Source: an uncultured Anaerococcus sp. (GTDB lineage Bacteria; Bacillota; Clostridia; Tissierellales; Peptoniphilaceae). From it: DNA of 26,483 nucleotides. The position numbers and the translations under genes were made by a program. The notes below the pieces were generated by a model. That model was not told where the DNA came from, ran no database searches, and worked only from the letters and a program-made list of their open reading frames with translations. The DNA is taken from NCBI RefSeq assembly GCF_937934665.1, contig NZ_CALGYW010000112.1, positions 1 to 26,483 on the forward strand, read 5' to 3'. This document shows, piece by piece, positions 1 to 8,430 of the stretch (position 1 is its first letter; each line of letters starts with the position of its first letter).

Positions 1-79
1 TTTAAATCTTTGTTAATTAATTCAAGGATAAATTATTTTACTAAGTTTTATATGTTATTTAATAGTAAGTTTTGTATTA

Positions 80-283
80 AAAAAAGGGGCTGTTGCAAAT
101 TGTGAATAATTATCGTCCTATCATCATAGGGGTTTCTCTAAAAGTTTGCCTCTTTCGGCCGGGGGGCCACTTTTAGCCCGCGGGCTCGAGGAGGCGAAAT
201 TTCACGAGAAAAAAGCCCGTCGGCTCATTGAGACCCTATGATGATATTGGGACGATTTATTAATTCTGCAACAAGCTCTTTTT
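80..283. repeat. Structured GC-rich hairpin repeat, copy 1
   Basis: This is a long imperfect palindrome of about 200 nt. The outer arms are an A-run plus GTTGCA (80-96) and TGCAAC plus a T-run (267-285). Next comes TATCGTCC (111-118) against GGGACGAT (249-256), then TATCATCATAGGG (119-131) against CCCTATGATGATAT (234-247), then GCCTC (149-153) against GAGGC (190-194). The apical part holds GGCCGGGGGGCC (158-169) and the palindrome AGCCCGCGGGCT (175-186), which is strikingly GC-rich for this genome. The 18-nt block TGTGAATAATTATCGTCC (101-118) and the block GGGACGATTT (249-258) recur exactly in copy 2 at 18165-18337. A- and T-runs at the ends would let it terminate transcription on both strands. 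It abuts the stop codon of the minus-strand gene at 284. It could be a MITE, an intergenic repeat acting as terminator, or a structured RNA; I recognise no named family. Confidence 0.75.
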
Positions 284-1681
284 TTATTGTCCTATTATTG
301 AAATAACCGATGAGATTGGATATTGAGAATTTATCCTTTGGTTATATTCTATATACCTATTTGGTTTTTGGGCCCTGGCTGTGTTTAGGGAAACAATAAG
401 TCCCGAATGCTCTAGCAAGAAAAGGCTTGGTGGAAATTCGTAAATCCTATCCTTATTTGTAGGATTAGGGTCAAGGGCATTTTTAACTACATAGGCATTT
501 GAACTTTCTTTTAAAATTGAAGCTAGGTTTATAGCTTCATTTGCAGTTTCTGAGTTTGTCAAGATATAGATATTTCTTGAAGCAAAGGTAGGATCTTTTT
601 TAATTTCTAAAGAAACTTGGTCGTAATACATATAGGAATTTATATTGAAATTATCAACCGTATCCTTATACTTGCTCGAATTGTTTTTGACAAAGGCTGT
701 CTTATAGGCTGAATCTTCCCTGGATTTTATATCTTTTAGGGTGTTTTCTATTAGGCTACCCCTATAAAATATCATGTCTTCCTTAGTGTAATCTTGGTGG
801 ATAAAGTACTTGGCAAATTCATTTACAAAAAGATAGTTAAGCGAGCTATTATTTGATAGGTCAATTATCATAGTTTGAATACCTGGGGCAGATGTTACTG
901 CCTTCATTATCTCATCTATTAGTTTATCAAGACCGCCTAGCCTAAAACTAGGTAGGGATATCCTGAGTACATAATTATTTTCTATGCCAACTGATGGTTC
1001 TAAAGTATTTTTATCGCTAATTATTCTCTTGTAACGGTTTACTACTTGAGCATTTCCCAAAATATCATACATGGAAGCTTCTTCTTTATTTTTATAATAA
1101 TTAAATAAATCTGTGTAGCTTTCCTTATCTAATATCTTTGTAGCTGAATCATTTAATAGGCTTAAGTATTCTCCTAAGATAAGGAAGAAATCTTGGTCAG
1201 TCTTTGATTTTGTGATTTTTTTCTTATATTCATCGCTTTTTTTAGTAAATTCTTCAAAAGATTCAGCATTTGCCTTATCAACGGCAAAGTTTTTACAGAT
1301 AGTATCGTAAAGGATATCAAAGTCAGCATTTTTTTCAGCACTGGTTAGGCTTCTACCCTCGGTAGAGGAGATGAAGGCTGTTTTAGATAAATCTTCTAAG
1401 ACCTCATCCCTAAAGGCTGGGTAACCATCCTTGCCATAGGTGTGAAATTTTTTATAGAGAAAAAAGCTTGGTATGAGAATTATTACTAGAGCAAGGACTC
1501 CTAGGCCTATTCTACGCCTCTTATAAAGTCTTTCTTTTTCTCTTTGGGCTCTTTTTCTTCTAGCAAGTTCTCTAGAAGTGAGCTTAGAACTATCTTTTAC
1601 TATCCTTATCTGACTTTTTCTTTGTCTTTTATTTTTATTTCTAGTATTCCTTCTAAGATTACTTCTCTTTCTTCTTGTCAT
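284..1681 (-). CDS. Membrane-anchored S41-peptidase-like protein, catalytic residues apparently lost
   Basis: The protein has 465 residues from the ATG at 1681. I chose that start because AGGGAG lies 4 nt upstream; an in-frame TTG at 1705 would add eight residues and has no good ribosome site. The first ~57 residues are extremely Arg/Lys-rich and are followed by one membrane helix (about 58-76), giving a cytoplasmic N-terminus and an outside C-terminal domain. That domain resembles the C-terminal-processing (S41) protease fold: an N-terminal helical stretch, a strand with IDLSNN (273-278) where S41 enzymes have a DLRxNxGG-like strand, and ILTNSETANEAINLA (373-387) where they have the (T/S)ASASE motif. 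In this alignment the nucleophile Ser is Asn381 and the Lys about 25 residues later is Asn406, so it is probably a non-catalytic relative. It is the third gene of the regulator-kinase operon and overlaps the kinase by 23 nt, so it may be a sensing partner or target. Fold assignment is by eye and moderate. Confidence 0.6.
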   Translation of the reverse strand: MTRRKRSNLRRNTRNKNKRQRKSQIRIVKDSSKLTSRELARRKRAQREKERLYKRRRIGLGVLALVIILIPSFFLYKKFHTYGKDGYPAFRDEVLEDLSKTAFISSTEGRSLTSAEKNADFDILYDTICKNFAVDKANAESFEEFTKKSDEYKKKITKSKTDQDFFLILGEYLSLLNDSATKILDKESYTDLFNYYKNKEEASMYDILGNAQVVNRYKRIISDKNTLEPSVGIENNYVLRISLPSFRLGGLDKLIDEIMKAVTSAPGIQTMIIDLSNNSSLNYLFVNEFAKYFIHQDYTKEDMIFYRGSLIENTLKDIKSREDSAYKTAFVKNNSSKYKDTVDNFNINSYMYYDQVSLEIKKDPTFASRNIYILTNSETANEAINLASILKESSNAYVVKNALDPNPTNKDRIYEFPPSLFLLEHSGLIVSLNTARAQKPNRYIEYNQRINSQYPISSVISIIGQ

Positions 1682-3017
1682 AGGTCTCCCTGTTATTTTT
1701 TTCAAAGATTATAGCAAAATCGCTACCTTCTCCTAGCTTTGACTTTACCTTAATCTTTCCAGATAGGGCTTCTACGAAATTTTTTGTTATAGAAAGACCT
1801 AGACCAACACCATTTTCCTTGGTATTTCTAGAGTCTTCAACCCTATAAAACCTTTCAAATATTATTTGTATGTCACCATCTTTTATACCAATACCGGTAT
1901 CAATTACATTTATAATTATTTCCTTATCAGTCTCCCTAAGGTAGATATCAATATTACCATCACTACCAATAGCCTTTATAGCATTTGATACAAGATTTTG
2001 GATAATCTGGCTTAACTTATCCCTATCTGTATAAAATATTACATCCTTATCAAGGTGGGTTAGGATACTTATATTGTTAAGCCTAGCCTTGGCTAGAAAA
2101 GACCCTGCTATATTTTCTATTAGCTTAGTTAGATCTACATCTGACTTAGAAAGGATAGCATAAGATACATTTTCATCAAAGGTGTTTTTTAGTCCCACTA
2201 CTAAGCCTTCAAGCCTAATAATTTCCTTGGATAAGATATTTAAGGTAGCAGGATCTGCTTCTACTACACCATCTTTCATAGCTTCTATATAAAGCTTTAG
2301 GTTGGTTAAGGGAGTCCTAAGCTCGTGAGAAATATCCTGGGCGTATTGCTTCCTGATTGATTCTTGTTGCTTTAGGTTTTTAGATAGGTAATTTATATTA
2401 TCTCTTAGGCTTTCAATCTCTTGAATATCGGTATCTTCGACAATGGTATCGTAATTACCCTCTTTGATAGCAACTGTTGATTGATCTATAGAGATAATGG
2501 GTTTTGATATATTAGTAGAAAGAATAATAGCAATTACAAGTCCTATAGCAAGGGAGATTGTAATAGCATAGATAACAGCCTGGGTAAAGTTGTTTTTCAT
2601 TTCATTTACACCAGTAAGGTCCCTATTATAATAAATTTCAATCTTACCTGCCTTGGAATTATTATTCTCATCTATAAAACTATATTCCTTGGTCAAAATT
2701 TTGGACTTATCAGACTTGTCGCGCCCTTCTAATTCTTTAAGTAAATTATTATCTGCATCGTAATATTTTAGGTCGACTTTTTGGTCTTTTACCATATTGG
2801 TTAGGTAGGCCCACATAGACTCACCACTTATATCTGAATCATTATTAAGTCTTGTGAATTGTTCTACTACTTCCTTGGGCCTTTTATCGTCAATGGCCTT
2901 AAAAAGATCGTTGTAGTTAATAGTGACAAGGAGGGTAATAAGGATTGAAAAAACTAAGATACAGGAAAGAATCCCTGCTATAAAGTTTTTTATTATCTTA
3001 TTCTTGAGGGTAGTCAT
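1659..3017 (-). CDS. Two-component sensor histidine kinase
   Basis: This is a 452-residue membrane histidine kinase. There are two membrane helices (about 12-33 and 146-169) flanking an extracytoplasmic domain of about 110 residues of unrecognised type. A HAMP linker (about 167-222) follows, then the dimerisation domain with the phospho-acceptor His231 in DISHELRTPL. The ATPase domain shows the N box (NLVSN, 341-345), G1 (DTGIGI, 373-378), F box (FERFYR, 387-392) and G2 (GVGLGL, 403-408). All motifs needed for autophosphorylation are intact. The start overlaps the response-regulator gene by 20 nt, so the two are translationally coupled and should be partners. The signal sensed cannot be read from the sequence; the neighbouring envelope genes suggest a cell-surface stimulus. 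Family membership is secure, orthology to a named system is not. Confidence 0.95.
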   Translation of the reverse strand: MTTLKNKIIKNFIAGILSCILVFSILITLLVTINYNDLFKAIDDKRPKEVVEQFTRLNNDSDISGESMWAYLTNMVKDQKVDLKYYDADNNLLKELEGRDKSDKSKILTKEYSFIDENNNSKAGKIEIYYNRDLTGVNEMKNNFTQAVIYAITISLAIGLVIAIILSTNISKPIISIDQSTVAIKEGNYDTIVEDTDIQEIESLRDNINYLSKNLKQQESIRKQYAQDISHELRTPLTNLKLYIEAMKDGVVEADPATLNILSKEIIRLEGLVVGLKNTFDENVSYAILSKSDVDLTKLIENIAGSFLAKARLNNISILTHLDKDVIFYTDRDKLSQIIQNLVSNAIKAIGSDGNIDIYLRETDKEIIINVIDTGIGIKDGDIQIIFERFYRVEDSRNTKENGVGLGLSITKNFVEALSGKIKVKSKLGEGSDFAIIFEKNNRETYDKKKEK

Positions 3018-3711
3018 CTATACCGCCAGACTTATAACCCATACCGTATATGGTCTTTATATATTGAGGTTTTTTTGGATTATCCTCGATTTTTTGTCTG
3101 ATATTTTTGATATGGGTATCTATGGCCCTATCATATGAATCATAGTCATAGCCAAAGGTTTGCTCTATAATTTCATCCCTGGTATAGATTTTATTAGGAT
3201 TTGAAAAAAGGGTTTTTAGGATGGAAAATTCATTTTTTGTTAGGTAAATTTCTGAACCGTCCTTAAAAATCCTGTTATATTCAAGGTCCATCTCTAGCCT
3301 GCCATCTAGGGTTTTTACTAGGTCAGCCCTTGGGATATTGTATTTTTCTATTCTCCTAAGGATGGCCTTTATTCTTTCTAGAAGTTCTCTCGCTGAAAAA
3401 GGCTTGGTTATATAGTCATCAGCTCCAAGGCGTAAACCTTGTACCTTATCATTTTCTTCAACCTTGGCAGATAGCATTATTACTGGTATTTCTGACCTAT
3501 TTCTAATTTCCTTAATTACATCTTCACCAAGTATTTTTGGTAGCATTAGATCTAGGATAACTAGGTCAATACTTTCTTCAATAAACATCTTTAATCCTTC
3601 CTCACCATCAAAGGCCTGGTAGACTTCATAGCCTTCTTTTACAAGGTAGGATTTTACTATATTATTTATACTTTCTTCGTCTTCTATTATTAAAATTTTA
3701 ATATTCTTCAT
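2998..3711 (-). CDS. OmpR/PhoB-family response regulator
   Basis: This is a 237-residue DNA-binding response regulator and the first gene of the minus-strand operon. The receiver domain (1-120) carries the acidic pocket Glu10/Asp11, the phospho-acceptor Asp54 in VILDLMLP, and Lys103 in ITKPF. The C-terminal domain (about 135-228) is a winged helix of the OmpR/PhoB type, ending in the usual IKTIYGMGYK hairpin. The ATG at 3711 has AGGTGA 3 nt upstream. It should be phosphorylated by the overlapping kinase and act as a transcription factor. A TATAAT (minus strand, 3730-3735 on plus coordinates) lies about 20 nt upstream of the start, but I see no convincing -35. The tail runs about 11 residues beyond the usual end (SGGIDDYPQE) because it overlaps the kinase start. 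Which genes it controls is unknown. Confidence 0.96.
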   Translation of the reverse strand: MKNIKILIIEDEESINNIVKSYLVKEGYEVYQAFDGEEGLKMFIEESIDLVILDLMLPKILGEDVIKEIRNRSEIPVIMLSAKVEENDKVQGLRLGADDYITKPFSARELLERIKAILRRIEKYNIPRADLVKTLDGRLEMDLEYNRIFKDGSEIYLTKNEFSILKTLFSNPNKIYTRDEIIEQTFGYDYDSYDRAIDTHIKNIRQKIEDNPKKPQYIKTIYGMGYKSGGIDDYPQE

Positions 3712-3774
3712 AGTTCACCTTCCACATTTATTATACCTTATACCCTATAATTTTCGCCTTAAATTTATCCCTAT

Positions 3775-3799
3775 GTTTAAAATAAGAAAAATGGGGAAT
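3775..3799 (+). promoter_or_regulatory. Possible sigma-B-like promoter for the GlsB-type gene
   Basis: GTTTAA (3775-3780), a 13-nt spacer and GGGAAT (3794-3799) fit the Bacillus general-stress sigma-B pattern (GTTTAA-N12-15-GGGWAW). A vegetative-type TATAAT (3803-3808) lies just downstream without a good -35. The gene it would drive is of a stress-associated family, which fits, but whether this organism has sigma-B is not known from the window. Confidence 0.35.
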
Positions 3800-3806
3800 A
3801 TATATA

Positions 3807-3827
3807 ATGTGAGAAAAATATTCACAT
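3807..3827 (+). repeat. Inverted repeat in the 5' leader of the GlsB-type gene
   Basis: ATGTGA (3807-3812) and TCACAT (3822-3827) form a perfect 6-bp inverted repeat around a 9-nt loop. It sits immediately before the AAGGAGG ribosome site (3828-3834). It could be an operator or a small leader hairpin; it may also be chance in AT-rich DNA. Confidence 0.35.
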
Positions 3828-3839
3828 AAGGAGGAAATT

Positions 3840-4091
3840 TTGGGAAATTTAGGATTTTTATGGACATTAATTATAGGTGCTGTAGCAGGACTTATAGCAA
3901 GTAAAATAATGAAAAGAGATGCCGAAATGGGTGGTATTGCAAATATATTTACTGGTATTCTTGGTGGTTATCTAGGTAACTGGTTACTTGGAAACTACAT
4001 GGGAGGCAAGTTCTCTCAATTAATATCAGCAGTTATAGGTGCAGTAATTTTATTATTTATCCTAGGATTAATTCAAAACCGTAAAAAATAA
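3840..4091 (+). CDS. GlsB/YeaQ/YmgE family small membrane protein
   Basis: This is an 83-residue, very hydrophobic protein with three membrane helices (about 6-22, 30-50 and 58-78) and the Gly-rich pattern of the GlsB/YeaQ/YmgE (transglycosylase-associated) family: GAVAGLIASKIM near the start and GGIANIFTGILGGYLGNWLLG in the middle. It starts at TTG (3840). A near-perfect AAGGAGG (3828-3834) sits 5 nt upstream and no in-frame ATG is near, so the rare start is well supported. Members are induced by general or envelope stress in several bacteria, but their biochemical role is not settled. The gene stands alone, divergent from the two-component operon, and is followed by two terminators. A sigma-B-like promoter may precede it. 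Confidence 0.88.
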   Translation: MGNLGFLWTLIIGAVAGLIASKIMKRDAEMGGIANIFTGILGGYLGNWLLGNYMGGKFSQLISAVIGAVILLFILGLIQNRKK

Positions 4092-4099
4092 TAATTTAG

Positions 4100-4121
4100 G
4101 CCGGGCTTGAGCCTGGCTTTT
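4100..4121 (+). terminator. Rho-independent terminator after the GlsB-type gene
   Basis: The 8-bp stem GCCGGGCT / AGCCTGGC (4100-4117) has a 2-nt apparent loop (in practice the closing pairs will open) and is followed by TTTTA. It lies 8 nt after the stop codon of the small membrane protein. Confidence 0.8.
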
Positions 4122-4150
4122 ACTTTGCAAATTTTACTATAAATTATTTA

Positions 4151-4193
4151 ACCATAAAAAAGGGGACTGCACTTGCAGTCCTCTTTTTATGGT
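4151..4193. terminator. Bidirectional terminator between the GlsB-type gene and the PBP gene
   Basis: A long palindrome: ACCATAAAAA (4151-4160) pairs with TTTTTATGGT (4184-4193) and GGACTGCA with TGCAGTCC around a short loop. It has a T-run on either strand, so it can stop both the plus-strand small gene and the minus-strand PBP gene. The PBP stop codon (4187-4189) lies inside its right arm. Confidence 0.85.
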
Positions 4194-7081
4194 TCAGGAT
4201 TTTCTGGATTATCTTCGGGCGCTTCTTCCTTATTTTCACCTTCTTTTTTATCTTCCTTATCCTCGCCATCTTCTTTTTCGTCTTCATCATCTTCATCTTC
4301 GTCATCAGGATCTTCTTGGTAGCCTAGGTTTGAGTAGGCTTTTGGTACCCTTTGTCCCCAGTCTTTTGGATAGATGTTATTAAATTTGCTTGGGTCGTAG
4401 TTACTTCTTGGATTTATAAAGGACCTACTTGTAATAAAACCTTGAGGGGTGATGTTACTTACGAGTAGGTTATTTCTAGAATCTACACTTACCCATTCGT
4501 GGACATCATCTTCTTCTGTAGGTTTATTTTTTTCTCCAAATATTTCTGTTATTACTGTTCCTCTAGGATCGGCAAAGGAAGCATCTGTAGGAAGCTTACC
4601 ACTCATGGTATCTACTTGCATGGATACAATTGTCTTTGGTACATCAAACTGAGTTGCTTCATAGCCTTCAAGGATTTTATTGTTTATAACATTCCACATA
4701 AGGGCTGCTCTATTAGCAGAAGTACCTGTTAGAGATATATTTTGGTTGTCACATCCCATCCAAATACCCACTGTGTAATAAGGGGTATAACCCATACACC
4801 AAAAGTCATTATAGTCATCTGTGGTACCTGTCTTTGTAGCAAACTCTATACCGTTGAGGTAGATATTGCCATAAGATTTACCGGCATCTTCTAGGGCTGA
4901 TGTTATTTGATAAGCAGTGTCAGGACTTGTTACCTCATGACTTATCTTATCCTTATCTTCAAAGAGGATCTTACCTGTTGAATCAACAATTTTAGAAAAT
5001 GTTAATGGCTCAAGGTATTTACCACCATTTGCAAGGGCAGCATAGGCGCCTGTCATATCTAGGGCTGTTAGGCCGTTTGTCATAGCACCAAGGCCCATGG
5101 CTGCTAGGTTTTCATCGTTGGTTTCTCTATTTTCATCACTTGTTATAAAGTTATCCTTGCCATCTTCTTTGATTATGCCAAAGTTTTTAAGATACTCTAA
5201 AGATGTGTCTATACCAACCTTATCTAGGGTTGATACAGCTGTTGTATTTATAGATAGTTTTAGAGCTTCTCTAAGAGGTTTAACTCCCATATAGTAGCCG
5301 TAGACGTTGTTTGGCCAAGGTTTATTATCTTCATCAATCATAAATGGCACATCGTCAAGGCCTGTTGCTAGGTTAAATCCATTATCAAGGGCTGGGGTGT
5401 AGGTTGCGATTGGTTTAATTGATGAACCTGGTTGACGGGGAACAGCTGATGCCCTGTCTAAGATTCTTTGACCTTTTTGATCACGGCCTCCCATTAGTGC
5501 CTTGATATGGCCTGTTTTATGGTCTATTATTACTGTCGATGATTGTGGTTGGATGACTCCTTCTAAGTCCATATCGTAAAAGTCCTTATTTACAGAAAAT
5601 GTTCCGTCTTCATAGGCTTTAAAAATGTCCTTATTTTTATCTAAGTATTTTTTACTTATTACTATGTTTTCATCCTTATCTAAATATATATTTTTATTTG
5701 ATGAAAAATCTATAAGGCCAACCTTGTGGGTTCTTAGGTTGCGGTTTTCTTCATCTAAGGAGTAGTAGCTTCTAAACACAAGTTTGGTTTGGTCTAGATA
5801 GGCCTTATTTGTAGTTAGGATAATATTTCCCTTATTATCCTTGTGGGCTTCCTCAGCTGACAATCTTATATCGTTGTTTTCATTTAAGAAATTTCCCTTG
5901 GCGTAGTAAAGAAGTCTTCCACTAGAATTTATAATATTACCCCAATTGTCATATTTCATATTTAGTAGGGGAGGAACGTCCCATCCAGATGTATCTCCCA
6001 TGAGGTGGGCAGAAAAGTTTGCATAGATATCTTCTAGGTTTCTTTGCATTTCTTGGTCAAGGGTGGTTGTTATCTTTAATCCTCCGTAGTAGAGCCTATC
6101 CCAGGCCTGGTTTTCACTCATGTCTTCTTTTTCCATGAGTTTAGCTACGACCTGTTTTTCTAATAGCGAATTAAAATAGGATGTAATTTCTGTATTGGCT
6201 CTTTGAGCAGGAGCTATTGATTTTGCTATATCAAAGCTTTTAGCTTCCTTTAGCTCACTCTCATCTATATAGCCAAGTTCATACATCTTATCTAGGACAT
6301 AATTTTCACGCTTCAAAGGAGCTTCGTTAAAAACTGCAGAATACTTTGTTCCATCTATGGTAAATTCTCCTAAGACCCTCTCGTCTGTCACTTCACTTGT
6401 CTTAATTGATTTATATAGTGAGTACTCAGATGGGGACTGAACTAGGCCTGCTAGGGCTGCACACTGGGCTAGGTTTAGCTCTTTCACGTCTTTGTTAAAA
6501 TAAGTGTTGGCAGCTGCCTGGACCCCGTAGGAGTTTTGGCCCATAAAGACCCTGTTAAGGTAGGCACCTAGGATTTCTTCTTTTGATAAATGATCTTCGA
6601 TCTCAAGGGCTAGGTAAATCTCCTTTATTTTTCTTTGGTAGGTTTGATCATTGGTAAGGTAGGTGTTTCTAGCTAACTGTTGGGTAATTGTAGATCCACC
6701 ACGAACTATGCCACCTGCTTTAATGTTTTCTAGCATAGAGCCAAATATAGACATAATATCTATACCATCATGGTCCTCAAATCTCTCGTCTTCTACAGCC
6801 ACAAAGGCATTTTTCAAATTATCTGGTATGTCATCATAGGATACAATTTCTCTGTATTGGCTAGTTGCTATTAGGTCAACTTCATTTCCATCTTCATCTA
6901 CGACTGTCGAGTTTTGACTCATTTCGTATTTTATAGCATCAGCGTCTATCTCTGGTGCAGTCTTCATAACTTCAAGGATGGCTCCTCCAGTTATGCCTGC
7001 AAAAACTATCATAATAGACCCTAAAAGCAGTATCACAATCAGTAGGATCTTTATTATAATAGCGGCTATTTTTTTACTCAT
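4187..7081 (-). CDS. Class A penicillin-binding protein (PBP1A-type transglycosylase/transpeptidase)
   Basis: This is a 964-residue bifunctional peptidoglycan synthase. After a short cytoplasmic start it has one membrane anchor (about 9-30). The GT51 glycosyltransferase domain shows VEDERFEDHDG with catalytic Glu97, GGSTITQQLARN, KIKEIYLALEIE and the AYLNRVFMGQNSYGVQAAA block. The transpeptidase domain has the active-site Ser553 in SSIK (553-556), SIN (610-612) and KTG (750-752), all intact. Between them (about 350-520) is a long linker, longer than in many PBP1A proteins. The last ~40 residues are almost all Asp, Glu, Lys, Asn and Pro, a strongly acidic disordered tail outside the membrane. 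The ATG at 7081 has GGAGG 4 nt upstream. The gene is monocistronic, divergent from hflX. It polymerises and cross-links glycan strands from the lipid II made by the mraY/murG genes further on. Confidence 0.96.
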   Translation of the reverse strand: MSKKIAAIIIKILLIVILLLGSIMIVFAGITGGAILEVMKTAPEIDADAIKYEMSQNSTVVDEDGNEVDLIATSQYREIVSYDDIPDNLKNAFVAVEDERFEDHDGIDIMSIFGSMLENIKAGGIVRGGSTITQQLARNTYLTNDQTYQRKIKEIYLALEIEDHLSKEEILGAYLNRVFMGQNSYGVQAAANTYFNKDVKELNLAQCAALAGLVQSPSEYSLYKSIKTSEVTDERVLGEFTIDGTKYSAVFNEAPLKRENYVLDKMYELGYIDESELKEAKSFDIAKSIAPAQRANTEITSYFNSLLEKQVVAKLMEKEDMSENQAWDRLYYGGLKITTTLDQEMQRNLEDIYANFSAHLMGDTSGWDVPPLLNMKYDNWGNIINSSGRLLYYAKGNFLNENNDIRLSAEEAHKDNKGNIILTTNKAYLDQTKLVFRSYYSLDEENRNLRTHKVGLIDFSSNKNIYLDKDENIVISKKYLDKNKDIFKAYEDGTFSVNKDFYDMDLEGVIQPQSSTVIIDHKTGHIKALMGGRDQKGQRILDRASAVPRQPGSSIKPIATYTPALDNGFNLATGLDDVPFMIDEDNKPWPNNVYGYYMGVKPLREALKLSINTTAVSTLDKVGIDTSLEYLKNFGIIKEDGKDNFITSDENRETNDENLAAMGLGAMTNGLTALDMTGAYAALANGGKYLEPLTFSKIVDSTGKILFEDKDKISHEVTSPDTAYQITSALEDAGKSYGNIYLNGIEFATKTGTTDDYNDFWCMGYTPYYTVGIWMGCDNQNISLTGTSANRAALMWNVINNKILEGYEATQFDVPKTIVSMQVDTMSGKLPTDASFADPRGTVITEIFGEKNKPTEEDDVHEWVSVDSRNNLLVSNITPQGFITSRSFINPRSNYDPSKFNNIYPKDWGQRVPKAYSNLGYQEDPDDEDEDDEDEKEDGEDKEDKKEGENKEEAPEDNPENPEP

Positions 7082-7173
7082 GTGGCCTCCATTTATTTTA
7101 ATTTTTTTTACTTACCTCTATTTTATCATTTTTTGCGGGTAACTTCCATCCTTTATTAAATTTTAGATAAAAG

Positions 7174-7179
7174 TATAAT
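7174..7179 (+). promoter_or_regulatory. -10 element upstream of hflX
   Basis: A perfect TATAAT lies 18 nt before the hflX start codon. No convincing -35 is present at the right distance (7151-7157 reads CTTTATT), so this is offered as a -10 box only. Confidence 0.4.
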
Positions 7180-7197
7180 AAAACGGAAAGGATTTTT

Positions 7198-8430
7198 ATG
7201 CAAGAAGTAATACAAGTCAACGTTCTAGATAAGGATGATGATGAAGAAATAAAAATATATGAATTAGAATCTCTGATAAACACCGCAGGTGGAAGATCAG
7301 TTGCCTTTGTAAGCCAGGTAGTAAGCAAGGTCAATCCTAGGTTTTATATAGGTAAGGGCAAGCTTGAAGAAATTAGGGATTTAGCAAATAAACTAGAAGT
7401 TAAAACCATAATCTTTGATGTGGAACTATCAGCCAGTCAATTATATAACCTAGAAGAAGAGCTTAAGCTAAAGGTTGTTGACTGGACCTCTTTAATTTTA
7501 GATATCTTTGCCCAAAGGGCCCACACCAAGGAAGCAAGGCTTAAGATAAAACTTGCCCAACTTAAATACCAACTACCAAGGATTAACAAGTGGTTTGCTT
7601 ATTTGTCGCGTCAGGCTGGTGGCATAGGGACCAGAGGCCCAGGTGAGACCATGCTTGAAACCGATAGGAGGGCTATAGAAAGAGATATCAGATCCCTAGA
7701 AAAGGCTCTAAAGGATATAGAAAAAACCAAACGTCTAAATCGTAAATCTAGGGATAATATTTATAATATTTCCCTGGTTGGCTATACCAATGCTGGTAAG
7801 TCTACGATATTAAATGGGATGATGAAGATATTTGGGTCGGAAAAATATGTTTATTCCGATGACCTTCTTTTTGCAACCCTAGATACATCTACAAGACGCC
7901 TTGATTTTTCAAATACCAAGGTTACCCTAACAGATACAGTAGGTTTTATTGACAACCTATCCAAGGAATTAAATGATTCCTTCCTAACAACCTTAGAAGA
8001 AATTAAGTTTTCTGATATGCTCTTGGTGGTAATTGATGCAAGTAATAATATAGACGGGCAAATTGCTACTATAGATAAGTCTCTAGGAGACTTGGAGATG
8101 GATGAAAAAGAGATAATCTACGTCTTCAATAAGATGGATAAGGTAAGTGACCCTACGGCAACTTCTCTTTATAAGAGAGAATATGAAAGAATATTTATAT
8201 CTGCTAGGGATGATAGGGACCTTGAAAAGCTTAAGGAAGAGATTGTAAAGGTCATCAAGGAAGACTATAGGCAAGTAACCATGCACATATCTTTTGAAAA
8301 AGGAGCCATCCTTGATTACTTTATGACAAATTATGATATCTTAAATACTGATTATGATAATAAAGGTACAATAATTGAACTTAAAATAAGTAAGGGAGAC
8401 TATGGAAAATATGAATCCTATATCAAATAA
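7198..8430 (+). CDS. hflX: Ribosome-associated GTPase HflX
   Basis: This is a 410-residue HflX-type GTPase of the TRAFAC class, which binds 50S subunits and splits or rescues stalled or heat-damaged ribosomes. The N-terminal HflX domain (1-185) contains the signature QAGGIGTRGPGETMLETDRR (139-158) and a charged helical linker. The G domain has the P-loop GYTNAGKS (195-202), DTVGF (246-250) as G3 and NKMD (311-314) as G4. The C-terminal part (about 350-410) is the family's small domain. The ATG at 7198 follows AAAGGA at a good distance. The next gene starts 29 nt before this one ends, so the two are coupled. It heads the hflX-yigZ-yebC-lgt group. Confidence 0.96.
   Translation: MQEVIQVNVLDKDDDEEIKIYELESLINTAGGRSVAFVSQVVSKVNPRFYIGKGKLEEIRDLANKLEVKTIIFDVELSASQLYNLEEELKLKVVDWTSLILDIFAQRAHTKEARLKIKLAQLKYQLPRINKWFAYLSRQAGGIGTRGPGETMLETDRRAIERDIRSLEKALKDIEKTKRLNRKSRDNIYNISLVGYTNAGKSTILNGMMKIFGSEKYVYSDDLLFATLDTSTRRLDFSNTKVTLTDTVGFIDNLSKELNDSFLTTLEEIKFSDMLLVVIDASNNIDGQIATIDKSLGDLEMDEKEIIYVFNKMDKVSDPTATSLYKREYERIFISARDDRDLEKLKEEIVKVIKEDYRQVTMHISFEKGAILDYFMTNYDILNTDYDNKGTIIELKISKGDYGKYESYIK

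Noticed and set aside
80..283. Remnant of a transposase-bearing insertion sequence
   Set aside because: No frame in either repeat copy encodes a protein, and no clear target-site duplication was seen; a MITE without a gene remains possible.
2923..3138. Plus-strand frame of 71 codons across the kinase-regulator junction
   Set aside because: It lies wholly inside two certain genes on the other strand and has no ribosome site or recognisable domain.
4189..4732. Several plus-strand frames of 64-77 codons inside the PBP gene
   Set aside because: They are shadows of the acidic tail and transpeptidase domain; no ribosome site or conserved pattern.
7098..7334. Minus-strand frame of 78 codons over the hflX start
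   Set aside because: It overlaps hflX and its promoter region, has no ribosome site, and is Ser/Thr-rich without a family.
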